Below, piece after piece: positions 17,943 to 26,928 of a stretch of DNA of 64,000 nucleotides. Below the pieces are notes generated by a model. The model saw only the letters and a list, made by a program, of their open reading frames with translations, was not told where the DNA came from and searched no databases. The translations under genes were made by a program, and so were the position numbers. Every line of letters begins with the position of its first letter. The stretch's first letter is position 1. Source of the stretch: Pseudomonas lijiangensis. Its GTDB lineage: Bacteria > Pseudomonadota > Gammaproteobacteria > Pseudomonadales > Pseudomonadaceae. The stretch spans positions 1,426,001-1,490,000 of the forward strand of contig NZ_CP076668.1 in NCBI RefSeq assembly GCF_018968705.1, written 5' to 3'.

Positions 17943-19280
17943 TTATTGAGAGGCAGGCTTGCCTTGCCATTTGTTGATCGCATTGATCAGACGCTTGGCC
18001 AGTGCCGGGTAGTTCTCATCGAAGTGATGACCGCCCGGTAGCTCGATCACTTCACCGACTGCGGTGGTATCGGTGCAGCCACTGGTTTTCTTCTCTTCCA
18101 GGCCATAGACGCACAGCACTTTGGACGCTGGCAGCTTGGCCATTTCCTGGCCTGTAGTCGCTTCCTTGCCTGCATTGCCGAGCCAGCCGTCTACGTGAAT
18201 CTCGAAGCTGCCGGAGCGAGCGAAGGCCAGCAGGATGATCCCGTCGATACGGTTCTGGTCTTCCGGTGCGAGGCGGTTATAGACCGCAGGCATGACATCG
18301 GCACCGAAGGAGTAACCGGCCAGGATGAAGCGTTTGGTGCCCCATTTCTGACGGTAGTGATTCATCAGGTCGGTGAGGTCGATAGCGGTCTGTTCTGGCG
18401 TCTTGTGCTCCCAGTAGTAGCGCAGCACATCGATACCGACTACCGGATAACCCATCTTCGCCATATCGCCAGCCACGACCTTGTCCAGATCGCGCCAGCC
18501 GCCGTCGCCGGACATGAACAGGGTCACGGTGTCGGCGCTCTGGTTGGCTGCCACAGGCACTTCAACCGTCGGGATGCCCAGGCCGCCCGCGTCATTTTCA
18601 CCCAGCAGCAGGTGACGAAGCTCGGTGTTGAGCACTTGCGGCAGAGAGATGTCGTAATCGCTGATGCTGGTTTCGGCGTTCGTCTGATCGCGTACGAAAG
18701 CAGCGCTCGGATCGTCCGGTGCGTCGTTCCAGGCGGCCAGCCAGTGGCCGTGTGGCGCCTTCTGCGGCAGCGGCACGTCGCAGATCTGCGGCGGGGTTTC
18801 ATCCTGTTCCACCACCGGAGGCGGGTTGGAAACATGTTCCAGGGCAAAACCGACCGAGATGGCCTGGGCCTTGTCGTCTTTCTGTTCGGCCAGCCAGCGC
18901 CATGCCAGCGTAGCACCCGGGCCAATGCCGCCTACAACCAGAGGCGCGCCATCAAGCTTTTGCAGGGCGTTCTGGAACGTCTTCTGTTGCAGGACGCAGT
19001 CATCCTTGGGCAGGACCACTTGAACGATGCGCGCCGAGGCGTCCTTGCTGATGGCCAGCAGTTGCTTGTCAGTCAGCATTTCTTCAGCGGTCACGGCCAG
19101 GGCAATCCGGGTCTTGACCTTGGTCGCCGGTGTGACGCTGGTCAGTGGCGTGCCATCGTCAAGGCTCAGGCGTTCAAGGCTGGCAGGTGGAGCAGGGCGG
19201 GTCCATAGCCAGAAGCCGAGTGCCGCCAGCAGAACAACACCCAGAGCAGCAAGCAAATAGCGCGAAAAGCGTCGAATCAT
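17943..19280 (-). CDS. VirJ/AcvB family periplasmic protein, probable aminoacyl-phosphatidylglycerol hydrolase
   Basis: The 445-residue product has an N-terminal membrane anchor or uncleaved signal (residues about 9-26) and a periplasmic body. The C-terminal half is the VirJ domain of alpha/beta-hydrolase type, with FMSGDGGWRDLDK, the nucleophile elbow GYSFGADVMP, and a late His in ELPGGHHFDENY. AcvB of Agrobacterium hydrolyses lysyl-phosphatidylglycerol, and the P. aeruginosa homologue PA0919 hydrolyses alanyl-phosphatidylglycerol next to its synthase PA0920. The same pairing here, with mprF overlapping by one base (TGATG), strongly supports that role. Confidence 0.85.
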   Translation of the reverse strand: MIRRFSRYLLAALGVVLLAALGFWLWTRPAPPASLERLSLDDGTPLTSVTPATKVKTRIALAVTAEEMLTDKQLLAISKDASARIVQVVLPKDDCVLQQKTFQNALQKLDGAPLVVGGIGPGATLAWRWLAEQKDDKAQAISVGFALEHVSNPPPVVEQDETPPQICDVPLPQKAPHGHWLAAWNDAPDDPSAAFVRDQTNAETSISDYDISLPQVLNTELRHLLLGENDAGGLGIPTVEVPVAANQSADTVTLFMSGDGGWRDLDKVVAGDMAKMGYPVVGIDVLRYYWEHKTPEQTAIDLTDLMNHYRQKWGTKRFILAGYSFGADVMPAVYNRLAPEDQNRIDGIILLAFARSGSFEIHVDGWLGNAGKEATTGQEMAKLPASKVLCVYGLEEKKTSGCTDTTAVGEVIELPGGHHFDENYPALAKRLINAINKWQGKPASQ

Positions 19281-21925
19281 CAGCGTTTCACCAATCCAGT
19301 CAGGCCGCCCGCAATCAGGGCGGCGGTGTCAGCCAGTGCCACAAGCGGATCGAGTCCGGCAGGCACGGCCATATAGCGAGGTTCCCAGTCCGGTTGGAAC
19401 TTGTCCTTGAAGCGGCGCAGGCCCTGGAAGTTGTAGAGCTGTTCGCCACGGCGGAACACCATCGAACCCAGGCGCTGGGTCAAGGGGGCGCCGCGTCGTG
19501 GCTGCAGGCCTGACAACGGCACCATGCCCAGGCTGAAGCGTGCATAGCCCTGCTGTTTGTAATGCAGGATCAGGCCGACCATCATGAACTCCATGGTCAG
19601 CTTGGGGGCGTCCGGGTGCGAGCGCATCAGGTCCAGGCTGGCGAGTTCGAGGCTGGAGGTTTCCAGCAGGTTCGCAAACGCCACCGGCTTGCCTTCGAAG
19701 TGGATGATCGCGATGCGGAAGTACTTCAGGTACTCCGGGCTGAAACGGCCCAGGGAGAAGCCTTTTTCGCGAACATTCTTGCCGGTCAGCCAGGCATCGG
19801 AAATGGCTTTCAGCTCATCCAGCGGCGCCTGCCCGGCTTCGTAGATCTCCAGTGACAGACCGTCGCGGCCACCCCGGTTCCAGGTGTAGCGCAGGTCTTT
19901 CATTTCCTTGCCTTTGGCGTCGATATCGAAGCGCCGCAGGTCTACCCGTGCTTCCTCGCCCAGCTTGATCGCCGTCAGGCCGATGTCCATGTAATACGGC
20001 AGGTTCTCTGCACGGACCTGATAGAACACGGGGCGGGCATGGTGAACGTCGCACAGGTCACGGAATTGCCAGATCAGTTCGGCGCGCTGCTGAGTCGGGC
20101 CGATCGGGTCATACAGGGCCACGAGGCTGCGTCCGCGATGGGAGTACATCAGGAAGGCGTTTTCGTTGGGGTGGAACAGGATCGCCTTGTCACCGGTCAG
20201 CACCAGTCCGCCATCGGGCTGGCTGGAGGCCTTGAGGATTTCGGCAGCCTTGTCCAGCTCGGCGGCGTTCGGCAGCTTGATGACCGGACGTGCCGTGCGC
20301 AGCAGCCAGGTCAGGGACACCACCACCAGCAGCACCGCACTGCCCAGAGCGGAGCGCAGACCCCGTGGCGCATCGGCGTCGAGGGTGAACTGCCACCAGA
20401 GCTGATGGCTGTAAGGCACGTCCTGATAGGCAAACAGCAGCAGCCAGATCGAGGCCCCAACAACACAGGCACTGGCGATCAGGTAAAGCGGCGAGAAGGG
20501 CAGCTCAAGCAGGCGGCTCGGGCGGTAGAACGAGCGGCGGAAGGTAGCCAGCAGAGCGGCCGTCAGCAGCAACAGACTGGCTTCTTCCCAGTCGAAGCCC
20601 TTGAGCATCGACAGGACCGCGCCCACCAGCAGCAGAATCACCGTCAGCATCCACGCTGCCGACAGACGACGTCGCAACCCTTGGGCCAGCAACAGACACA
20701 GCACGCCCACCAGACTGGCACCAAAGTGCGAGGCGTTGATCAGGCGATGGGGAATCATGAAGCCGACGTTTTCCAGTCGGGTGTCGATTTCCGGTGTAGC
20801 GCCGGAGAACAGCAGCACAACGCCGGACAGGAACACCAGCAGCGCCAGGATTGGCGCAGCAAGCCCGGAGGCCACGCGCATGGCCTGACGGGTGGGCAGC
20901 AGGCGCTGGGCTTCGGTAAAGAGCAGCGTCAGGCATGCCAGCAGCAGCGGCAGCACGACATAGATCAGGCGATACAGCAGCAAGGCAGCCGCCAGTGGCG
21001 CGGCGCCCAGTTCGTTGGCGAAGGCTGCCAGCAGAATCGCTTCGAAAACCCCTACGCCGCCCGGTACGTGGCTCAGTACGCCTGCGGCAAGGGCCAGCAG
21101 GTAAATGAGGATGAAAGCGCCCAGTGGCGGTGCTGACGGCAGCAGCAGGTAAAGCACCATGGCTGCGGCGACCACGTCCAGGGCAGTGATGACCAGCTGG
21201 ATCAGCGTCAGGCGCAGGTCGGGAAGACGCAAGGTGCGTCGGCCGGCCCTGACCAGAATATTGTGGGGGATGGTCTGTTCCGGCAGGCGACGGCGATAGA
21301 CCGCAACCGCCAGCAGAACACTGGCGACCAGCACTGCGGTAGCGATAACGGCCAGCACATCCACCGGCAGTTTCAGTGCCAGTGACGCGCCGGGCAGGTT
21401 GCTCAGGGTTGCTACGGCTGCCAGTGGTGGCAAGGCGCAGCCCAGCGACAGGCTGGCGAACAGGGTCATGCGGGCGATTTCCATCGCTCCGATGCCATGA
21501 CGTGAATACAGCCGGTAACGCACCGATCCGCCGGAGAGCATGGAAAGGCCCACGGCATTGCCAATCGCAAAGGAGGTAAAGCCTCCAAGCAGCAAGGTGC
21601 GGGTCGGCAGGTTGACGTTGGCGTAACGGCTGGCTGACAGCTCGTAGCCCATCAGGATGATGAAGCCGATTATCGCGGCCAGCAGAGCGCCGCCCAGGGA
21701 GGGCAGGGGCACGGCGAACAGCGAGTCGCGCAGCGCAAAGAAGTCCATTTCGATCAGCATGTGACGACAGGCGATCAAGGCCATGCCGAACAGCAGCAGC
21801 ATGACGGCCAACCCGATGGGTTGTCGGTACTTGCTGAGCAGTTCCAGCCAGCGGAAGCGGACAGGTTTTATCGAACTATTTGCAGCAACTGCTTCGTTGG
21901 TATCTGACGGGTTGTCGCGCATCAA
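19280..21925 (-). CDS. mprF: Aminoacyl-phosphatidylglycerol synthase/flippase MprF
   Basis: MprF moves an amino acid from aminoacyl-tRNA to phosphatidylglycerol and flips the product, lowering negative surface charge and raising tolerance to cationic peptides. The 881-residue protein has an N-terminal flippase part with many membrane helices (from about residue 35 to 540; the SHVPGGVGVFEAILL motif is characteristic) and a C-terminal GNAT-like synthase domain (DUF2156; from about 560), with RYTWNRGGRDGL and FSLGMVPLSGL. In P. aeruginosa the orthologue makes alanyl-PG, so the amino acid is probably alanine here, though this is inference. Overlap with virJ implies translational coupling. Confidence 0.92.
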   Translation of the reverse strand: MMRDNPSDTNEAVAANSSIKPVRFRWLELLSKYRQPIGLAVMLLLFGMALIACRHMLIEMDFFALRDSLFAVPLPSLGGALLAAIIGFIILMGYELSASRYANVNLPTRTLLLGGFTSFAIGNAVGLSMLSGGSVRYRLYSRHGIGAMEIARMTLFASLSLGCALPPLAAVATLSNLPGASLALKLPVDVLAVIATAVLVASVLLAVAVYRRRLPEQTIPHNILVRAGRRTLRLPDLRLTLIQLVITALDVVAAAMVLYLLLPSAPPLGAFILIYLLALAAGVLSHVPGGVGVFEAILLAAFANELGAAPLAAALLLYRLIYVVLPLLLACLTLLFTEAQRLLPTRQAMRVASGLAAPILALLVFLSGVVLLFSGATPEIDTRLENVGFMIPHRLINASHFGASLVGVLCLLLAQGLRRRLSAAWMLTVILLLVGAVLSMLKGFDWEEASLLLLTAALLATFRRSFYRPSRLLELPFSPLYLIASACVVGASIWLLLFAYQDVPYSHQLWWQFTLDADAPRGLRSALGSAVLLVVVSLTWLLRTARPVIKLPNAAELDKAAEILKASSQPDGGLVLTGDKAILFHPNENAFLMYSHRGRSLVALYDPIGPTQQRAELIWQFRDLCDVHHARPVFYQVRAENLPYYMDIGLTAIKLGEEARVDLRRFDIDAKGKEMKDLRYTWNRGGRDGLSLEIYEAGQAPLDELKAISDAWLTGKNVREKGFSLGRFSPEYLKYFRIAIIHFEGKPVAFANLLETSSLELASLDLMRSHPDAPKLTMEFMMVGLILHYKQQGYARFSLGMVPLSGLQPRRGAPLTQRLGSMVFRRGEQLYNFQGLRRFKDKFQPDWEPRYMAVPAGLDPLVALADTAALIAGGLTGLVKR

Positions 21926-21959
21926 TCACTCCTTGGATCGTGCGCGACAGGATGGAGGT

Positions 21960-22046
21960 ATGCAGCCAAGTTACCAATCCCTACGCAAAAAATATTTCGA
22001 GATGTTATCGCGTCAACGTCTCATGGGCGAACTGCTAATGGCTTGA
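21960..22046 (+). CDS. Possible very short peptide (28 aa)
   Basis: An ATG with AGGATGGAGGT just upstream opens a 28-codon frame, MQPSYQSLRKKYFEMLSRQR..., ending at TGA. It diverges from mprF. The ribosome binding site is strong and the peptide is basic and amphipathic, but so short a frame can arise by chance. Confidence 0.25.
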   Translation: MQPSYQSLRKKYFEMLSRQRLMGELLMA

Positions 22047-22327
22047 GCGGGTACCGTTCAGCTTTGATTCAGCTTAGGCGTATGTAACAAAAATGACTAC
22101 GTTGTGTCATGCCGCATTGAAGAGAGCCTGGGGCGTCGGGCATGACGATCGCGTGCCGATTTTTCCTACTACGTCTCGTAATGATTCTATCGGCCGTACA
22201 TGAAAAAACTGTCGTACCCAGAAATATTACGTTACGTACGTGATGATAGGGTTTCAGGGGGCGGGGGAAATAGTCTTTTTTTGTCAGACAGTTAGCAGGG
22301 CTAGCCCCATGCTTTTTCAGCGGATAC
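22047..22327. other. Gene-free stretch between mprF and the initiator tRNA genes
   Basis: No coding frame or RNA gene could be supported. It is more AT-rich than its neighbours and contains overlapping ACGT-rich inverted motifs around 22228-22244. Confidence 0.4.
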
Positions 22328-22359
22328 AAAAAAGGCCAATCTTTCGATTGGCCTTTTTT
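22328..22359 (-). terminator. Terminator after initiator tRNA copy 1
   Basis: Arms AAGGCCAAT and ATTGGCCTT with A/T runs of six on both sides, 5 bp beyond the tRNA CCA end. Confidence 0.88.
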
Positions 22360-22364
22360 GGTGT

Positions 22365-22441
<77 letters not shown>

Positions 22442-22454
22442 TCTGTGTGGCGGC

Positions 22455-22482
22455 ATTCTACAGCCGAATCCAGAAGTGTCAA
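22455..22482 (-). promoter_or_regulatory. Sigma70 promoter of initiator tRNA copy 1
   Basis: On the minus strand TTGACA and TAGAAT are separated by 16 bp, ending about 14 bp before the tRNA 5' end; a GC-rich discriminator follows. Confidence 0.8.
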
Positions 22483-22551
22483 CCTTTAATGCAGAAAACA
22501 TGAAAATTAATACTGTTTGCTGCCGGTTGACGGATGTTGGCACCAGAATGC

Positions 22552-22579
22552 AAAAGGCCCGCTTTGTGGGCGGGCCTTC
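22552..22579 (-). terminator. Terminator after initiator tRNA copy 2
   Basis: AAGGCCCGC and GCGGGCCTT arms with T-rich end on the minus strand, 15 bp past the tRNA. Confidence 0.8.
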
Positions 22580-22593
22580 TACTTTACTGCGTT

Positions 22594-22670
<77 letters not shown>

Positions 22671-22684
22671 TCTGATAGGGCGGC

Positions 22685-22712
22685 ATTCTACAGGGGAAGC
22701 TGAATCTGTCAA
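22685..22712 (-). promoter_or_regulatory. Sigma70 promoter of initiator tRNA copy 2
   Basis: TTGACA-N16-TAGAAT on the minus strand, placed as for copy 1, so each tRNA is an independent transcription unit. Confidence 0.8.
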
Positions 22713-22917
22713 TCATTAGTTTCAAAAAATGCTTTTTTCTTCAATTGGTTAGCGCTGTAAGGCCAGTGCTACAGGGGATATGACGGTTTGTCTGACAATC
22801 CGAAACGATCGTGGTGTAGCGGGCGAACGTTTTTCTGATGCATTCATTTGGCGTCATGAGTGTCACTTCCTGATACCAGTGCGATACTGCACGACCATTG
22901 ATTGCAAATCGCCGTTC

Positions 22918-23979
22918 ATGACTCAGCGCAAAATCATCCACATCGATTGTGACTGCTTCTATGCAGCCATCGAAATGCGAGACGACCCGAGCCTGGCCAC
23001 CAAGCCGCTGGCTGTCGGCGGGTCGCCGGACAAGAGAGGGGTGATTGCGACCTGCAATTATGAAGCGCGAGCCTATGGGGTGCGTTCGGCGATGTCCTCG
23101 CGTCACGCCCTGAAGCTGTGCCCGGAACTGACCATCGTCAAGCCGCGCATGGATGCCTATAAGGAAGCGTCCCGGGAAATTCAGGGCATCTTTCGCGATT
23201 ACACCGATCTGATCGAGCCGCTGTCGCTGGACGAGGCGTATCTGGATGTCTCCGATGCCAGTCATTTTTCCGGTAGCGCGACTCGTATCGCCCAAGATAT
23301 CCGGCGTCGGGTTTCGAATCAGTTGCACATCACGGTCTCGGCGGGTGTGGCCCCCAACAAGTTTCTGGCCAAGATTGCCAGTGACTGGAAGAAGCCCAAC
23401 GGCTTGTTCGTGATTACTCCGGATCAGGTCGAGGATTTTGTCGAGTCCCTGCCGGTCAGCAAGTTGCATGGCGTCGGCAAGGTGACGGCTGACAAGCTGG
23501 GACGGCTGGGCATCATTACCTGCATGGACTTGCGTCGCTGGAGCAAGCTGGCGCTGGTGCGCGAGTTCGGCAGCTTTGGTGAGCGGCTCTGGAGTCTGGC
23601 GTTCGGGATCGATGAGCGTCCGGTGCAGACGGACAGCAGGCGTCAGTCCGTGAGTGTCGAAAATACCTACGATACGGATTTACCCGATCTGGCCAGTTGC
23701 CTGGAAAAACTGCCAGCCTTGCTGGAAACCCTGGCTGTGCGCATGGAGCGAATGGCCGGGCAATATCGCCCCGGCAAGCCATTCGTGAAAGTGAAATTCC
23801 ATGATTTTACCCAGACCACGCTGGAGCAGTCGGGGGCAGGGCGGGATCTGGCCAGTTACGAGCAATTGCTGACCCAGGCTTTTGCCCGTGGCGCCAAGCC
23901 GGTGCGATTACTGGGCATCGGCGTGCGCCTGCATGATTTGCGTGGCGCTCATGAGCAATTGGAGCTGTTTACCCAATAG
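22918..23979 (+). CDS. dinB: DNA polymerase IV DinB
   Basis: DinB is a Y-family polymerase that copies past damaged or misaligned template. The 353-residue protein has the catalytic metal ligands in IIHIDCDCFYAAIE (Asp near residue 9) and SLDEAYLDVS (Asp-Glu near 104), the YEARAYGVRSAMSS fingers, GVAPNKFLAKIASD and the HGVGKVTADKLGRLGI helix-hairpin-helix. The C-terminus QLELFTQ resembles a beta-clamp binding peptide (QLxLF). The start MTQRKIIHI is chosen over a much longer frame because it is the conserved N-terminus. I saw no exact CTGT-N8-ACAG box upstream. Confidence 0.95.
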   Translation: MTQRKIIHIDCDCFYAAIEMRDDPSLATKPLAVGGSPDKRGVIATCNYEARAYGVRSAMSSRHALKLCPELTIVKPRMDAYKEASREIQGIFRDYTDLIEPLSLDEAYLDVSDASHFSGSATRIAQDIRRRVSNQLHITVSAGVAPNKFLAKIASDWKKPNGLFVITPDQVEDFVESLPVSKLHGVGKVTADKLGRLGIITCMDLRRWSKLALVREFGSFGERLWSLAFGIDERPVQTDSRRQSVSVENTYDTDLPDLASCLEKLPALLETLAVRMERMAGQYRPGKPFVKVKFHDFTQTTLEQSGAGRDLASYEQLLTQAFARGAKPVRLLGIGVRLHDLRGAHEQLELFTQ

Positions 23980-23982
23980 TTG

Positions 23983-24004
23983 CAGGCTCCTTGCAAGGAG
24001 CCTG
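23983..24004. terminator. Hairpin between converging dinB and lipoprotein gene
   Basis: Perfect 10-bp arms CAGGCTCCTT and AAGGAGCCTG lie in the 29-bp gap between the two converging stops. There is no clear T run on either side, so intrinsic termination is only probable. Confidence 0.4.
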
Positions 24005-24008
24005 GTTG

Positions 24009-24971
24009 TCATTCGCTATCAGGTTCTGTGGCGGGTGCCACAAGGCGGCCAGCATCCTTGGCCAGAGACTTCAGAAACTCGTTCTGCAGTTGTGGGTCGT
24101 TGCGTGTCAGCTCGATCAGGCTCTGCTCCAGTTCGCTGGCTTCTTCTTCAAGACCCAGTTCCGAAAGACGCTTGACGCGATGCACCCACTGTTTGACTTC
24201 GTCGTCTTCGAGGTCGTCGTAGATCAGCTCGTGAGCTTCCAGAAGCTTGCCTCGCAGTGACTGGCTGATCGGCAGGCTGGCATTGGCGTGAGCATTGTCC
24301 TGATCGTCCTCGATGTTGAGGTACAGACGCGTGACCCGGCTCAGGTCCTGTTCGGCAAACGGGCTGTCGAGCAGGTTGAGGCGCAGAATCCCGTTGCGAT
24401 CGGTATTCAGCTCATGGGTTTCGTTGCCCGCTTTCACCATGACCGGACGCTCGTTCCAGGGCAGGGTGGAGTTCTCGATTCTCTTGTCCTTCTGGACTTC
24501 ATCGATACTGGCCAGGTTCTGCTGCGCACGGCCGTGGGACGGTGCGTTCATGAACGGGTTGAGGCCCGCCACGCCGTAATTGATCCAGTCCTTGGTCACG
24601 CTGTCCGGCAGGCTGCCGAGAGTGAAGACGTTGACCACGTTGGCGCCGATACCGGCGACCACTGCGACGGCGCCCAGCGGAATCTCGTAGATTTCCCGCC
24701 AGGGTTGATAGGGGGTGTAACGGTCGTAATGACGGGTCACTTCAAAGTCGGTGACCTCGAAGGATTTATGCTCGTGAATCCGCACCCGGCGTTGTGGCAG
24801 CTCAAGGGTCTTGGGCTCGCCGATATCGATCTGCAGGGTGTGTTCCAGCAGTTTGCGCTCTATGCGTTCTTCGTGCTCGCTGCGCTGTGACAGCTGATTG
24901 GCACAACCGCTGACGAGGAAGGTGCCGCACAGAACGGCGCTGCCGAGGCTTAGGGTGCTTCGTCTGAACAT
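24009..24971 (-). CDS. Uncharacterised lipoprotein
   Basis: The 320-residue product starts with a lipoprotein signal (hydrophobic stretch followed by LVSGCAN, lipobox Cys at about residue 23) and is expected to be anchored in the outer membrane or inner leaflet. A glycine/valine-rich hydrophobic segment (IPLGAVAVVAGIGANVVNVFTLG, about residues 99-121) may insert into the membrane. The C-terminal third is charged and helical. I do not recognise a characterised family; similar lipoproteins occur in other Pseudomonas near dinB and proS. It may be co-transcribed with proS, which lies 67 bp upstream on the same strand. Confidence 0.75.
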   Translation of the reverse strand: MFRRSTLSLGSAVLCGTFLVSGCANQLSQRSEHEERIERKLLEHTLQIDIGEPKTLELPQRRVRIHEHKSFEVTDFEVTRHYDRYTPYQPWREIYEIPLGAVAVVAGIGANVVNVFTLGSLPDSVTKDWINYGVAGLNPFMNAPSHGRAQQNLASIDEVQKDKRIENSTLPWNERPVMVKAGNETHELNTDRNGILRLNLLDSPFAEQDLSRVTRLYLNIEDDQDNAHANASLPISQSLRGKLLEAHELIYDDLEDDEVKQWVHRVKRLSELGLEEEASELEQSLIELTRNDPQLQNEFLKSLAKDAGRLVAPATEPDSE

Positions 24972-25038
24972 GGGATCTCTTGATGCGGATTGGGGCGTGT
25001 GATGAGTGGCGCGCCCGCACAGCGAGCGCGCCTTTGAC

Positions 25039-26754
25039 TCAGCGTTTCACGCGACCCTGGATGAACGACAGCACGTCGGCGACCGCAATGGCTTGCGGTT
25101 GCGACTCGGTTCGGCTCTTGTATTCCAGATTGCCTTCGGCCAGACCACGATCACTGACCACGATGCGATGCGGAATACCGATCAGCTCCATGTCGGCGAA
25201 CTTGATGCCCGGGCTGGTTTTCTTGTCGCGGTCATCGAGCAGGACTTCAAAGCCCGCGGCAGTCAGTTCGGCATACAGCTTGTCGGTCGCTTCGCGAACG
25301 GCGTCCGTTTCATAGCGCAGTGGAACCAGGGCGATATGGAAAGGCGCCAGGGTATCGTTCCAGATGATCCCGTTTTCATCGCTGTTCTGCTCGATGGCAG
25401 CCGCCACGACGCGGGAGACGCCGATACCGTAGCAACCCATGGACAGGTTGACGGGTTTGCCGTTTTCGCCCAGCACCTGGCACTTCATGGCTTCGCTGTA
25501 CTTGGTGCCCAACTGGAAGATGTGGCCGACTTCGATGCCGCGCTTGATTTCAAGCGTGCCTTTGCCGTCCGGGCTCGGGTCGCCGGCGACGACGTTGCGC
25601 AGGTCGGCAACGGTCGGTACGGGCAGGTCGCGTTCCCAGTTGACGCCGAAGTAGTGCTTGTCGTCGATGTTGGCGCCGACCGCGAAGTCGCTCATCAGCT
25701 CGACCGAACGGTCGATGATGCACGGCAGTGGCAGGTTCAGCGGGCCCAGGGAGCCTGCGCCTGCGCCGATGGCGTCACGCAGTTCGGCTTCGGAAGCCAT
25801 CACCAGCGGATTGGCGACCTGCTCCAGCTTGGTGGCCTTGATTTCGTTGAGTTCGTGGTCGCCACGAATGATCAGCGCGATCAGCTTGCCTTCTTCGGCA
25901 GCGTGGACAACCAGCGTCTTGACCGTCTTCTCGATAGGCAGGTTGAAGCCTTCGACCAGTTGCGCGATGGTCTTGGTGTCAGGTGTATCCACCAGACGCA
26001 GCTCTTCGGTTGCAGCACCGCGAGCCTTCTCGCGAGGTACGGCTTCGGCCTTCTCGATGTTGGCGGCGTAGTCGGAGCCATCGCTGAACACGATGTCGTC
26101 TTCACCGGAATCTGCCAGCACGTGGAATTCGTGGGAGCCAGCACCGCCGATGGAGCCGTTGTCGGCTTCTACAGGACGGAATTTCAGGCCCAGACGGGTG
26201 AACACGTTGCTGTAGGCCTGATGCATGCGGTCGTAGGTTTCCTGCAACGAAGCATGATCGGCGTGGAAGGAGTAGGCGTCCTTCATGACGAACTCGCGGC
26301 CGCGCATCAGGCCGAAGCGCGGGCGGATCTCGTCACGGAATTTGGTCTGGATCTGGTACATGTTGATCGGCAACTGCTTGTAGCTGTTGAGCTCGTTGCG
26401 GGCCAGATCGGTAATGACTTCCTCGTGGGTCGGGCCCAGGCAGAAGTCACGGTTGTGGCGGTCGACCAGGCGCATCAGCTCGGGGCCGTACTGCTCCCAG
26501 CGGCCGGATTCCTGCCACAGTTCAGCGGGCTGGATGCCCGGCATCAGGATTTCGAGTGCGCCGGCAGCGTCCATTTCTTCGCGAACGATGGCTTCGACCT
26601 TGCGCAGCACGCGCAGGCCCATGGGCAGCCAGGTGTAGAGGCCGGAAGCCAGCTTGCGGATCATGCCAGCGCGCAGCAGCAGCTGATGGCTGACCACGAC
26701 TGCATCGGAAGGGGTTTCTTTCTGTGTGGCGAGCAAAAATTGACTGGTGCGCAT
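25039..26754 (-). CDS. proS: Prolyl-tRNA synthetase
   Basis: ProS charges tRNA-Pro. The 571-residue bacterial-type enzyme has class II motif 1 ([24 protein letters not shown]), motif 2 ([26 protein letters not shown]), motif 3 ([17 protein letters not shown]), the YbaK-like editing insertion between motifs 2 and 3 that removes mischarged alanine, and the C-terminal anticodon-binding domain. The start [10 protein letters not shown] at 26754 gives the standard length; the frame extends 31 codons upstream without the family sequence. Confidence 0.97.
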   Translation of the reverse strand: MRTSQFLLATQKETPSDAVVVSHQLLLRAGMIRKLASGLYTWLPMGLRVLRKVEAIVREEMDAAGALEILMPGIQPAELWQESGRWEQYGPELMRLVDRHNRDFCLGPTHEEVITDLARNELNSYKQLPINMYQIQTKFRDEIRPRFGLMRGREFVMKDAYSFHADHASLQETYDRMHQAYSNVFTRLGLKFRPVEADNGSIGGAGSHEFHVLADSGEDDIVFSDGSDYAANIEKAEAVPREKARGAATEELRLVDTPDTKTIAQLVEGFNLPIEKTVKTLVVHAAEEGKLIALIIRGDHELNEIKATKLEQVANPLVMASEAELRDAIGAGAGSLGPLNLPLPCIIDRSVELMSDFAVGANIDDKHYFGVNWERDLPVPTVADLRNVVAGDPSPDGKGTLEIKRGIEVGHIFQLGTKYSEAMKCQVLGENGKPVNLSMGCYGIGVSRVVAAAIEQNSDENGIIWNDTLAPFHIALVPLRYETDAVREATDKLYAELTAAGFEVLLDDRDKKTSPGIKFADMELIGIPHRIVVSDRGLAEGNLEYKSRTESQPQAIAVADVLSFIQGRVKR

Positions 26755-26871
26755 GGTTGGCCGTTGTCTGTTGCTGGGACTGGAAATGACCCGGCATTGT
26801 ACGGTGGTGTGCCGGTCGCGTACAGGGCGCGGCTGGCGCTGAGTCACAGGGAGGTACTTTTCGGGCGCATG

Positions 26872-26904
26872 AAAAAGCCCGGCATTTGGTCTGCCGGGCT
26901 TTTT
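26872..26904. terminator. Terminator between the porin gene and proS
   Basis: AAAAAGCCCGGC and GCCGGGCTTTTT arms form a strong stem with T run on the minus strand, ending transcription from the OprD-type gene. Confidence 0.88.
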
Positions 26905-26928
26905 GAGTAGCCGATACCTGAGTTGCGG

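Noticed and set aside
22752..22771. CTGT...ACAG pair upstream of dinB as a LexA box
   Set aside because: The spacing is 12 rather than 8, so it is not a canonical operator.
25006..26910. 634-codon plus-strand frame opposite proS
   Set aside because: It is an open antisense frame produced by the codon bias of proS, whose identity is certain.
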